From Nitrososphaerota archaeon (GTDB taxonomy: Archaea; Thermoproteota; Nitrososphaeria; Nitrososphaerales; Nitrosopumilaceae): 54,894 bases of DNA. The translations under genes and the position numbers were made by a program. The stretch covers positions 1 to 54,894 of the forward strand of contig JAJPGU010000016.1 of the NCBI GenBank assembly GCA_021325615.1. The letters are read 5' to 3'. Below are positions 48,008-54,894 of this stretch, piece after piece. The notes beneath the pieces are model-generated. The model worked only from the letters and a program-made list of their open reading frames with translations. It had not been told where the DNA came from and searched no databases. The stretch's first letter is position 1; each line of letters begins with the position of its first letter.

Positions 48008-50338
48008 ATGGCATCTGAACAACCGGGCTTGGTCCGAAGTCTTTCCCTTCTTGACATAACAATGATAGGCATTGCGGCAATGATAGGAGGCGCGATTTTC
48101 AACCTTGTGGGCCCGGCGATGAATGAGTCTGGGCCTTCCCTTGTCATAGTTTTTGCCATAAGCGGCATCGTGAGTCTCTTTACGGCCCTTACCTATGCAG
48201 AACTAGGCTCGGCGTTCCCCGAGGCAGGAGGCGGGTACAGGTGGGTCAAAGAAGGCCTCCCAAGGCCAAACGCGTTTATCAGCGGATGGATTGCGTGGTT
48301 TGCCCACATGATTGCCGGTAGCCTTTATGCGGTTTCTATAGGGGACTTTGTGGGGAGCCTTCTGACAAGCCTTGGAATGGCGCCTGAATATGGAGGGATA
48401 CCGCTTGGGAAGATAATCGCAATAATCTCAATTATCATTTTCACATACGTCAACTACCGGGGAGTATCGCTCACCGGAAGGGTTGGCAACGGCCTTACAC
48501 TTGCACAGCTTGCGATAATAGTGGTGCTTATTTCCTCTGGATTGTTTGCGCTTGCGTTTGTAAACCACAACTGGGCAGAAAACTTTCATAACTTCGTACC
48601 AAAGGGATTCACCGGCTTTGTAATCGCAATGGGGATAACCTACATCGCCTTTGAAGGATATGAAATAATTGTACAGGCAGGCGAGGAGGTGAAAAACCCA
48701 AAGAAGAACATCCCAAAGGCGATTTTCATAGCACTTGGCGTGGTGACCGCGCTTTACATCCTGTTCACGTTTGTTTTCATCGCAGGACTCAACCCATCGA
48801 CATTGGGGGAGGAGGTTTGGAAGTACATTGGCGGATATCAGGATCTGGGAATAGGAAAAGCGGCGCAGTATTTCATACCATATGGTTCGGTCCTAGTCTT
48901 TGTTGGAGGCATGGTTTCAAGCATCGCGGCGCTAAGCGCCACAACATTTTCGTCAAGCAGGGTATCGTTTGCCATGGGGAGACAGTATAACCTTCCATAC
49001 ATCTTCAGCTCCGTCCACCCTAAGTTCCATACCCCTCATTTTGCAATAATTGCGTCAGGGTTCATCATGCTAGTGATGGCGTCGTGGTTGCCTCTGGAAC
49101 AGATAGCGCTGGTTGCGGGAGTCATGTTCCTATTTCTCTTCACACAGGTTAACTGGGCGGGAATAAACATTAGGAGGCTTTACGGGCACAAGCTTGACTA
49201 TGGGTTCAAGATCCCCGTCTTTCCGCTCATGCCCCTTATAGGCATCTTTGCCAAGGCTGGTCTTGCGATATTTCTTCTGATATACAACCCCCTCAGCTGG
49301 CTCATCGCCGTTGTCTGGATCCTAATCGGATTCTCAATATACAAGCTGTATATCGCCAAAAAGGAAATCGAACACTATGCCCCGCTTGTTGCCAATATAG
49401 GGCCGCACCACCGGAAGGATTACAGGATAATGGTGGTATTCAACAAGAAAACAATAGAAAAACTCGTTACCATTGCCTCCTCGATTGCAAAGTCCAAGGA
49501 TGGCGAGGTTTCCCTCCTCAATGTTGCCACGATTCCAATCCAGATACCTCTTTCCATGGCACACCGGTTTGCCGAGCCAGTGATGAAATCATTCGAGGAC
49601 CTAAAAGTAAAGCCCGGGTTTTCCGACTATAGGTACCTGGTAAGGCTTTCGCACGATACCACTGAGGCAATTCTTGCAACCGCGGAGGAGCAGGGCATTA
49701 ATCTTCTAGTGATGGATTTCTATGATCTCAAAAATAACAGGAAGCTGCTTTCCCTTACAACCTGCGACATAATCGGCGTCAACATAAAAAAGGAATTTGA
49801 GAAGGAAATTTCAAAAATAGTGGTGGCGTATGACAAGGGCAGGCACTCTGACCTGGGGCTTGAAATCGCCCATTCCTTTTCAAACTCGATGGACAGCAAG
49901 ATAAGAATAGTGAGGGGAGTCGTGGAATCGCCTGAAGAGGAGAGAGACATACTTAGCAGGATAAACGAAAAGATGTTCGACCTTGACCTCAAGAAGGTAC
50001 CGGTGGAGAGGATATACCCTACCAGTGTTGACGTCACAAAGGACTTGCTCCAGAACCTAAACCAGGATCCTGAGGTGGTCATAGTGGGGGCGGGAAACCA
50101 GCCTGAGCAGGCATTCAGCCCAAAGACAATGGAGATTGTTGAAAAGTCAAACTACAGTGTCTTTGTCGTGCGGGACTCTAGGTTTTCCAGCATAAGGGCG
50201 CGGTATTTCTGGAGCGTTATAGCGCCTAGGCTGAGGGAGAACCGGCTTGTTTACAGGGTATACCGCATGTTGTACGGCCTTGTCAAGTCGAGGAAGGAAG
50301 CAATGCCGCACGAAGATTATTTCGAGCCAGAGATGTAG
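48008..50338 (+). CDS. APC amino-acid permease fused to a cytosolic USP-like tail
   Basis: 776 residues. Residues 1-460 form about 12 membrane segments of an APC-family transporter, with the unwound-helix signature IGIAAMIGGAIFNLVGPAM and EVKNPKKNIPKAIFIALGVV (motif in the helix 6-7 region). Residues 470-776 form a cytosolic tail with two universal-stress-protein-like halves: YRIMVVFNKKTIEKLVTIAS and KIVVAYDKGRHSDLGLEIA, ending in VVIVGAGNQP...SVFVVRD. In such fusions the tail is thought to sense nucleotides or control transport. The substrate is unknown. TATA-like AGATTTATGC lies about 33 bases before ATG 48008. Confidence 0.92.
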   Translation: MASEQPGLVRSLSLLDITMIGIAAMIGGAIFNLVGPAMNESGPSLVIVFAISGIVSLFTALTYAELGSAFPEAGGGYRWVKEGLPRPNAFISGWIAWFAHMIAGSLYAVSIGDFVGSLLTSLGMAPEYGGIPLGKIIAIISIIIFTYVNYRGVSLTGRVGNGLTLAQLAIIVVLISSGLFALAFVNHNWAENFHNFVPKGFTGFVIAMGITYIAFEGYEIIVQAGEEVKNPKKNIPKAIFIALGVVTALYILFTFVFIAGLNPSTLGEEVWKYIGGYQDLGIGKAAQYFIPYGSVLVFVGGMVSSIAALSATTFSSSRVSFAMGRQYNLPYIFSSVHPKFHTPHFAIIASGFIMLVMASWLPLEQIALVAGVMFLFLFTQVNWAGINIRRLYGHKLDYGFKIPVFPLMPLIGIFAKAGLAIFLLIYNPLSWLIAVVWILIGFSIYKLYIAKKEIEHYAPLVANIGPHHRKDYRIMVVFNKKTIEKLVTIASSIAKSKDGEVSLLNVATIPIQIPLSMAHRFAEPVMKSFEDLKVKPGFSDYRYLVRLSHDTTEAILATAEEQGINLLVMDFYDLKNNRKLLSLTTCDIIGVNIKKEFEKEISKIVVAYDKGRHSDLGLEIAHSFSNSMDSKIRIVRGVVESPEEERDILSRINEKMFDLDLKKVPVERIYPTSVDVTKDLLQNLNQDPEVVIVGAGNQPEQAFSPKTMEIVEKSNYSVFVVRDSRFSSIRARYFWSVIAPRLRENRLVYRVYRMLYGLVKSRKEAMPHEDYFEPEM

Positions 50339-50378
50339 GGTGCCAAATGCTAAAATGGCAGGCTCTCCGACTAGGTCT

Positions 50379-50661
50379 AGTGCGAGCCGGTGAATGAGGC
50401 GCTGCCACGGCAGAGGAAACTCCTCCCTCCATGCAGCAAATGTGACCCGGCGACGGGTAGCCAGAGATGGCTGCGAGCAGAACAGAAACCAATCCAACCT
50501 GGCACACGGTGATGGCAATGCCTGAGGATCCCAGCACGGAATGAAAAGTCTGCACCACATGGAGAAAGGCCAAATCAAACAATAAGCGCTGCACTTTGTT
50601 TAGGTAGGCCGCAAAGCGAAATCTCGTAAAACAGAAGGAGGGTTACGGCCGGCGCGCACTT
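50379..50661 (+). ncRNA. rnpB: RNase P RNA (archaeal type A-like)
   Basis: The catalytic RNA that cuts the 5' leader off pre-tRNAs. Helix P1 pairs 50380-50390 with 50649-50659 (11 positions, one A-G mismatch). P4 pairs CCCTCC (50425-50430) with GGAGGG (50637-50642). P5 pairs TGCAGC (50432-50437) with GCTGCA (50588-50593). Conserved region I is GAGGAAACTCC (50413-50423), regions II/III include AACAGAAACC (50480-50489), and region V is ACAGAAGGAGGGTTAC. Two hairpins, CCCG-GCGA-CGGG and AGCC-AGAGA-TGGCT, match P8 and P9. A hairpin CTTTG/CAAAG carries GGT in its loop, as in the tRNA-CCA-binding L15. TATA-like GCTAAAATGG at 50349-50358 predicts a start near 50380, and T-rich CTTTATTTC follows. About 280 bases, normal for type A. 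The S domain looks short. Confidence 0.93.
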
Positions 50662-50666
50662 TATTT

Positions 50667-51881
50667 CTATATGGCAGACCTTCGCGGCTTGTCGTCGGGA
50701 CTGGAAGGCTCTGCTTCAGAGCTTGCTGGAGCACTTGGTTCCCCGTCAAACTTGTCCGCCCAGTGGGTTCTCGTTTCGTACTGGATGGGGCCAGTTTCTA
50801 CCTGAGTGACAACCTCTTTCATCTTCTTGTTGCTCCAGATGAATATTCCGGCTGCAATGACTGCTGCAAAGCCTGCCATTCCGTAAACCATCATTGTCGA
50901 GGTCCCGCCAGCTGTGGCAGTACCGGTGCCGGCTGCGGCTTGGGCGGAGCTTACAAACGTCCATCCTCCCTGTATCTGGTTTGCATTGCCGTGACCTTCG
51001 ACGTTGACCGTTCCTGCATTGGCCTGCTCCTTGGTGGAAATGTGATACTTGACACCGTCGGATCCGGTAAAGTCTTGGTCAATGTTGTTTACCTTCAGAG
51101 TGCCTGAGAAGGCATTGCTGAGTCCGGACGAGTATGTTGTTACTGCTATTTTCTGGCCTTGGTATCCGTATCCTGCCGTCTCGGTAAGGGTATATGCCGG
51201 GTCAAAGAGGCTGTCCCACTTGTTCAACGGCTGTTGGCTGAAAAGGCCTGTGGCATCCATAAGGTTGGGCTGTGCAAAGACGTTGTAGGCATCGGTGCCC
51301 TTCAAAGCGTTAAAGAGGTCGGGAATCTGGCTCTGTATCGCATCAATCGGGTAGTTCACCTCGATTGGCCCGTACTGTTTCGTGTTTATTGTTACCGGCG
51401 CATTGGCGTTGAAGGCCATCCATGAGGCATCAAAGGTCTGCGGTATGTCGCCGCTTTCCTTGTTTATGACATATCCTGTGACGGTGGGGGTGAGAAGTAT
51501 TTTGTAATCAAAAGACGCGTGGTCGGAATAACCGTTGATGAGCAACTGGTAGTTCAAGGTAAGGCTGGTAAGGACAGCCGTGCTGTGTTCATTTGTAACG
51601 ATGTCGGTGTTAATTTGTTGCATGAAAGTCTTCAAAGCGGTATCGTTGTCGCTGCTGTCGGTAAATATGACTGACATGTTCTTGCCCTGGAGCATTGTCT
51701 GGAGTTTGCTTCCCTGTGGGTAGTCCAGATAGAAGCTCTTTTCAAAATCATAGGTCGGGTTGATGGGATTTCCAGCCATTGGCAATGTTGCACTGAAATT
51801 GACTGTTGCAAAACTTGGACTTATCATTCCTGCTAGAAGCAACCCTGTTACCACTGTACCAAAAAACAGCCTCCTAGTCAA
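50667..51881 (-). CDS. Membrane-anchored exported protein
   Basis: 404 residues: a signal peptide (1-25, ending SFA), a large external region of about 300 residues rich in Thr, Asn, Gln and beta propensity, a membrane segment (about 331-352, MMVYGMAGFAAVIAAGIFIW) and a cytosolic tail of about 50 residues. The tail is acidic and Ser/Pro-rich (SAPASSEAEPSSPDD) and could interact or be modified. Such proteins are common in this lineage without a known role. TATA-like sequence precedes 51881 in the 124-base divergent spacer with cofD. Confidence 0.78.
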   Translation of the reverse strand: MTRRLFFGTVVTGLLLAGMISPSFATVNFSATLPMAGNPINPTYDFEKSFYLDYPQGSKLQTMLQGKNMSVIFTDSSDNDTALKTFMQQINTDIVTNEHSTAVLTSLTLNYQLLINGYSDHASFDYKILLTPTVTGYVINKESGDIPQTFDASWMAFNANAPVTINTKQYGPIEVNYPIDAIQSQIPDLFNALKGTDAYNVFAQPNLMDATGLFSQQPLNKWDSLFDPAYTLTETAGYGYQGQKIAVTTYSSGLSNAFSGTLKVNNIDQDFTGSDGVKYHISTKEQANAGTVNVEGHGNANQIQGGWTFVSSAQAAAGTGTATAGGTSTMMVYGMAGFAAVIAAGIFIWSNKKMKEVVTQVETGPIQYETRTHWADKFDGEPSAPASSEAEPSSPDDKPRRSAI

Positions 51882-52005
51882 TGTCCGAGTTAGTCGCAGA
51901 GTCGCTAATAAATCTTAGCATTATTTTTTGGAATTCCAACACCCCGAAATTTTATTGGCAAGAGTAATATGTTTGCCATCCGGTTACTTTTTGGGGATCT
52001 AACAA

Positions 52006-52926
52006 ATGATAACAGTTCTTGCAGGTGGCACAGGTTCTGTAAAACTTGTAAGGGGCATTGCATCACAGACGCGAGATCTCTCCGTAGTCTCAAACGTTGG
52101 AGATAATTACTGGCTATACGGTCTTTATATTTGTCCAGACATTGACACGATGCTTTACGGCCTTGCCGATATTCTGGACACCGAAAAGGGCTGGGGCATA
52201 AAGAAGGACACATTCGGATTCTTGCGGCAGATGGAAATGCTAGGTGAAGAGACTTGGTTCAAGATAGGTGACCGTGATGCAGCAATCCACTTGATGAGAA
52301 CCAACATGCTCAAGAACGGGAAGAACCTTTCCGACATTACGGAATGGATGTGCCAAAAGTTTGCCATTGACACCAAGATTATACCTGTGACTGACAACAG
52401 CGTGGAGACTAGGATTGTGACCAACAAGGGGGACCTTCACCTCCAAGAGTTCTGGGTAAAGTACAAGGGTCAGGACAAGGTGGAGGGAATCAAGTATATC
52501 GGCGCCGACAAGGCAAGGGCAAATCCAGCCGCGGTAAACGCCATACATGACTCAAAACTGGTAGTAATAGCGCCCGGAAATCCACTCACAAGCATAGGGC
52601 CAATCCTCTCCATTAAAGGGATAAGAAAAGAACTGGCCAAATCCAAGAAAAAGGTGGTAGTGGTGAGCCCGTTGGTTGGCAACGCTGCCATAAGCGGTCC
52701 CGCAGCAAAGTACCTGGAGGCGGCCGGCATCGAGGTATCAGTTTACGGGCTTGCCAAGATGTATTCCGAGGTTGCATCCCACATGGTTATTGATTCTGCC
52801 GACAAGCTCTATACGAGGAAGATTGAGAATTTGGATATGAAGGTCTACGAGACCAAGATAAAGATGAGAGAAAAGAAGGATGAGGAGACGCTGGCATCGT
52901 TCATCCTAAAACAAATGCATGTCTAA
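52006..52926 (+). CDS. cofD: CofD, 2-phospho-L-lactate transferase
   Basis: 306 residues. CofD transfers the phospholactyl (or phosphoenolpyruvyl) group from its GDP- or GPP-type carrier to FO, forming F420-0. Signatures are MITVLAGGTGSVKLVRGIAS at the N-terminus, SNVGDNYWLYGLYICPDIDT, GDRDAAIHLMRT, KLVVIAPGNPLTSIGPILSI and SPLVGNAAISGPAAKYL. Length is usual for the family. It overlaps cofC by 8 bases, so the two are cotranscribed. Confidence 0.96.
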   Translation: MITVLAGGTGSVKLVRGIASQTRDLSVVSNVGDNYWLYGLYICPDIDTMLYGLADILDTEKGWGIKKDTFGFLRQMEMLGEETWFKIGDRDAAIHLMRTNMLKNGKNLSDITEWMCQKFAIDTKIIPVTDNSVETRIVTNKGDLHLQEFWVKYKGQDKVEGIKYIGADKARANPAAVNAIHDSKLVVIAPGNPLTSIGPILSIKGIRKELAKSKKKVVVVSPLVGNAAISGPAAKYLEAAGIEVSVYGLAKMYSEVASHMVIDSADKLYTRKIENLDMKVYETKIKMREKKDEETLASFILKQMHV

Positions 52927-53554
52927 CTTACGCGTAGGTGCAATAATTCCGGTAAAAACTTTTTCAAGGGCAAAAAGTCGCCTCACCCTTCCGCCGGAAA
53001 AAAAGGAGACAATCTGCAGGATAATGCTGGAATCTGTACTAGGAACGGTTACGCGGTCGGAAGTGATTGAAAAAACTGTTATTGTAAGCAAGGATGAGGC
53101 AGCCCTTGGCATGGGAAAGAGGTTTGGGGCAACGGGGATTTATGACGGGGAAGAACTCGGGGTTAACCACGCAGTAAGGCTTGCCGACGACCACCTGAAA
53201 GGGGAGGGATTCGACCTGACGATTGTGTTTCCGCAAGATATACCGCTGATCCAAGGGTCTGACATACAATCACTACTGAGTTTCAGGATGCCGGGCAGGT
53301 TTGTCCTTGTGGTACCCTCGAGAAAATTTGACGGGACAAACGCACTTGTCCGAAGGCCAGTCGACGTGATGGAAACACATTATGATGAAGATAGCTACAA
53401 GATACACTTGGAAAATGCGGAGAGGAAAGGCGCCCATTCCGCCCTCATACTAATCCAGAGAGTAATGCTGGACGTCGATGACGAGGCCGACCTGAACATA
53501 ATAAAAGGATACGATCTCCAGGTTTCCAAATCAATAAGGGACGCTCTTGTCTAG
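52919..53554 (+). CDS. cofC: CofC, phospholactate/phosphoenolpyruvate guanylyltransferase
   Basis: 211 residues. CofC activates 2-phospholactate or phosphoenolpyruvate with GTP for CofD. The nucleotidyltransferase signatures are IIPVKTFSRAKSRLTLPPEK (nucleotide-binding loop), VFPQDIPLI (metal-binding Asp) and VLVVPSRKFDGTNALVRRP-like sequence (VVPSRKFDGTNALVRRP). ATG 52919 lies inside the end of cofD. A separate cofE (glutamate ligase) is not seen in this window. Confidence 0.95.
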   Translation: MSNLRVGAIIPVKTFSRAKSRLTLPPEKKETICRIMLESVLGTVTRSEVIEKTVIVSKDEAALGMGKRFGATGIYDGEELGVNHAVRLADDHLKGEGFDLTIVFPQDIPLIQGSDIQSLLSFRMPGRFVLVVPSRKFDGTNALVRRPVDVMETHYDEDSYKIHLENAERKGAHSALILIQRVMLDVDDEADLNIIKGYDLQVSKSIRDALV

Positions 53555-53564
53555 TTCTTGAGTT

Positions 53565-54608
53565 TCAGAGGCTTGTCTGGGATTCCATCCGTTCCCGTCT
53601 TTCCCTCATCCTCATAAGCAACATTATTGCAATGGCAAATCCTCCAGTAACCATTAGCAGTTGTTCAAGCATGTTGGAGAAAGGGTTCAAAATTTCGGAC
53701 GATAGCGGCACCTCGCCTACGGCAGAAATGAAATACAGGTAGGAATATAGAAAATAATTCGTTCCCCAGTGGACAAGTACAGCAGGCCCAAACCCGTATC
53801 TCACATAAACCCACCCTATTATCACCCCTGCAAGGGAGGCCTGGGTGACCTTGCCGGGACTCCAGGGCGTTCCTGAAACTATGTGGGCTGCCCCGAAGAA
53901 AATTCCAACTGTAATAATAATTGCCATTGCCTTGCGGTTGTCTGTCATGTGGAGGTGGACCGCAGGCCTCCAGAGGGACTTTATGAACAGAGTCCAAGAG
54001 GCCCGGTGGGCGTAAATTAGGAAAAGCGGGACCCCGATGAGGAGCACCCTGAAACCAATTTCCTCAGTCAGGGGGGAAACAGCCATCTGGAAAAACTGGA
54101 CCAGACCGTTTTGAATGGGGGGAGGCTGTATCTTTATCCCAAAGCTTCCCTGCAGGAAATCAATGGCAACCGAGGAAAATATCAAAATGGAAAACCAAGT
54201 GATCATCGATACGAGCCCGTTCTCCCTCAGGCCTCGCCAGCCATCTGACATCATGCCAGTAAGGGTCCTTGTCAGGCTGCCGACGGGGCCGACAAACGCA
54301 ACTGAGAACAAGACGACATATGCCGACCAGGCCAGAATGAATGCATCACCTATCTGGAATGAAACTGGCACGTTGTAGCCAATTCCGGCCACAAAAAGGC
54401 CGAGATGGTTCAAGGGATATTGAAAATTTATGTTGTTACCAATGTCTGAATTGAAAACCAGGTAGGCACCTATGGGGAATGAAATTACCATTATGCCGAA
54501 AATTACCGACACGAATGCCGAAAACGGTACTGCGAGAACCCTAATCGTCTTGTCTAGTCGCAACAATCCGAAATCAATGCACTTCGATGCTTGATTCTGG
54601 GAATCCAA
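53565..54608 (-). CDS. CPBP-family intramembrane metalloprotease
   Basis: Up to 347 residues with about eight membrane segments. The active-site motifs of the CPBP (CAAX/Rce1/ABI) family are present: EExxxR (E182, E183, R187 in LTEEIGFRVLL), FFGAAH (about 257-262), and HWGTNY. These proteases cut or process membrane proteins or prenylated or bacteriocin-type peptides. The frame from ATG 54608 overlaps the aIF1 gene by 35 bases; TTG codons at 54566 and 54563 are possible starts. Substrate unknown. Confidence 0.9.
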   Translation of the reverse strand: MDSQNQASKCIDFGLLRLDKTIRVLAVPFSAFVSVIFGIMVISFPIGAYLVFNSDIGNNINFQYPLNHLGLFVAGIGYNVPVSFQIGDAFILAWSAYVVLFSVAFVGPVGSLTRTLTGMMSDGWRGLRENGLVSMITWFSILIFSSVAIDFLQGSFGIKIQPPPIQNGLVQFFQMAVSPLTEEIGFRVLLIGVPLFLIYAHRASWTLFIKSLWRPAVHLHMTDNRKAMAIIITVGIFFGAAHIVSGTPWSPGKVTQASLAGVIIGWVYVRYGFGPAVLVHWGTNYFLYSYLYFISAVGEVPLSSEILNPFSNMLEQLLMVTGGFAIAIMLLMRMRERRERMESQTSL

Positions 54609-54882
54609 GCTTTACAAGCGTCCCCTTGATAGTGTCTCTGTGGTCTCCCTGCAGGAAAATGTACCCGTCTTTAACTGTCCCGCCGCAAGCATATCTTGCT
54701 TTCAGCTCTCTTACAACCTTACCTAGGTCATTCATTTTTGGATTGACCCCCTCGATCATGGTACCCTTTTTCTTAAAACGTCGCTCCTCAATTCGAACTA
54801 CGATTTGAGTTTGATCTTTCTCAAGTTCGCCGCAGGCACATAAATCGTTGGGAAGTCCGCAAGTATTGCAGATTACCGCCAT
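54574..54882 (-). CDS. Translation initiation factor aIF1 (SUI1 domain)
   Basis: 102 residues: an N-terminal zinc-binding-like stretch (ICNTCGLPNDLCACGE), then the SUI1 domain (QIVVRIEERRFKKKGTMIEG, DLGKVVRELKARYACGGTVK, IFLQGDHRDTIKGTLVKLGF). aIF1 helps select the start codon on the 30S subunit. The N-terminal cysteines are as in other archaeal SUI1 proteins. The CPBP gene overlaps its 3' end, so the two are probably cotranscribed. The start is at 54882, 12 bases from the window end. Confidence 0.94.
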   Translation of the reverse strand: MAVICNTCGLPNDLCACGELEKDQTQIVVRIEERRFKKKGTMIEGVNPKMNDLGKVVRELKARYACGGTVKDGYIFLQGDHRDTIKGTLVKLGFPESSIEVH

Positions 54883-54894
54883 TCGAGATAAAAA

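Noticed and set aside
50147-50594. Minus-strand frames of 103-143 residues over 50147-50594
   Set aside because: They run across the end of the permease gene and the RNase P RNA, whose base pairing explains the sequence far better.
1-54894. Mobile elements, CRISPR arrays, prophage or restriction-modification systems
   Set aside because: I saw no transposase, integrase, terminal inverted repeats with target duplications, spacer-repeat arrays, cas genes or methylase genes; the only nuclease-like protein stands alone.

Overview
The window looks like ordinary chromosome of an ammonia-oxidising-type thaumarchaeon (Nitrososphaerota, most like the soil Nitrososphaera group). The signs are: two TFB transcription factors and Rpo7; SUI1/aIF1, class I lysyl-tRNA synthetase, archaeal Elp3, type II methionine aminopeptidase and Tsr3; the F420 genes cofG, cofH, cofD and cofC; secreted proteins ending in PEF/PEFG-type sorting tails; DUF106, DUF1512 and DUF6659-like proteins; and many genes whose ATG, GTG or TTG start lies about 22-32 bases after a TATA box, as in leaderless archaeal transcripts. 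No amo, phage, IS element or CRISPR array is visible.

Layout. 1-9.3 kb: end of an unknown gene, a TFB whose zinc ribbon lies upstream of its first ATG, RlmN, then envelope genes (HtpX protease, an Ig-like repeat protein, two PEF-tailed proteins). 9.4-20 kb: small regulators, small membrane proteins and zinc microproteins, a six-repeat NHL protein, Rpo7 and a nuclease-like protein. 20-24.5 kb: START-like protein plus second TFB, a MarR/drug-efflux pair, a coiled-coil protein. 24.5-31 kb: elp3-lysS operon, purM between two stand-alone Lrp-type RAM-domain genes, a Ca2+/cation exchanger. 31-36.3 kb: cofG-cofH-pmbA-like operon, HtrA protease. 36.3-43.2 kb: EamA permease, START/glycosyltransferase operon, tRNA-binding OB protein, GlcD-type oxidase, DUF1512, MetAP, tRNA-Pro(UGG). 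43.4-50.3 kb: a 1162-residue secreted lamin-tail/Ig-like protein, Tsr3, an APC permease fused to a long cytosolic tail. 50.38-50.66 kb: RNase P RNA, recognised here from its conserved regions and pairings. 50.7-54.9 kb: a membrane-anchored secreted protein, cofD-cofC, a CPBP protease and aIF1.

How the genes fit together. Four F420 genes cover FO synthesis (cofG/cofH) and lactyl-phosphate attachment (cofC/cofD). A large share of the window serves tRNA and ribosomes: tRNA-Pro, RNase P RNA, LysRS, Elp3, RlmN, Tsr3, a CsaA-like OB protein and aIF1. Another share builds the cell surface.

The least explained signals are: (i) two 63-64 residue paralogs 29 kb apart sharing a nearly identical 16-base promoter element; (ii) two small secreted paralogs, both with TTG starts; (iii) the TFB that seems to start at a non-canonical codon; (iv) several zinc or membrane microproteins of 28-46 residues; (v) a palindrome- and hairpin-rich intergenic region at 29.59-29.76 kb between two regulator genes.
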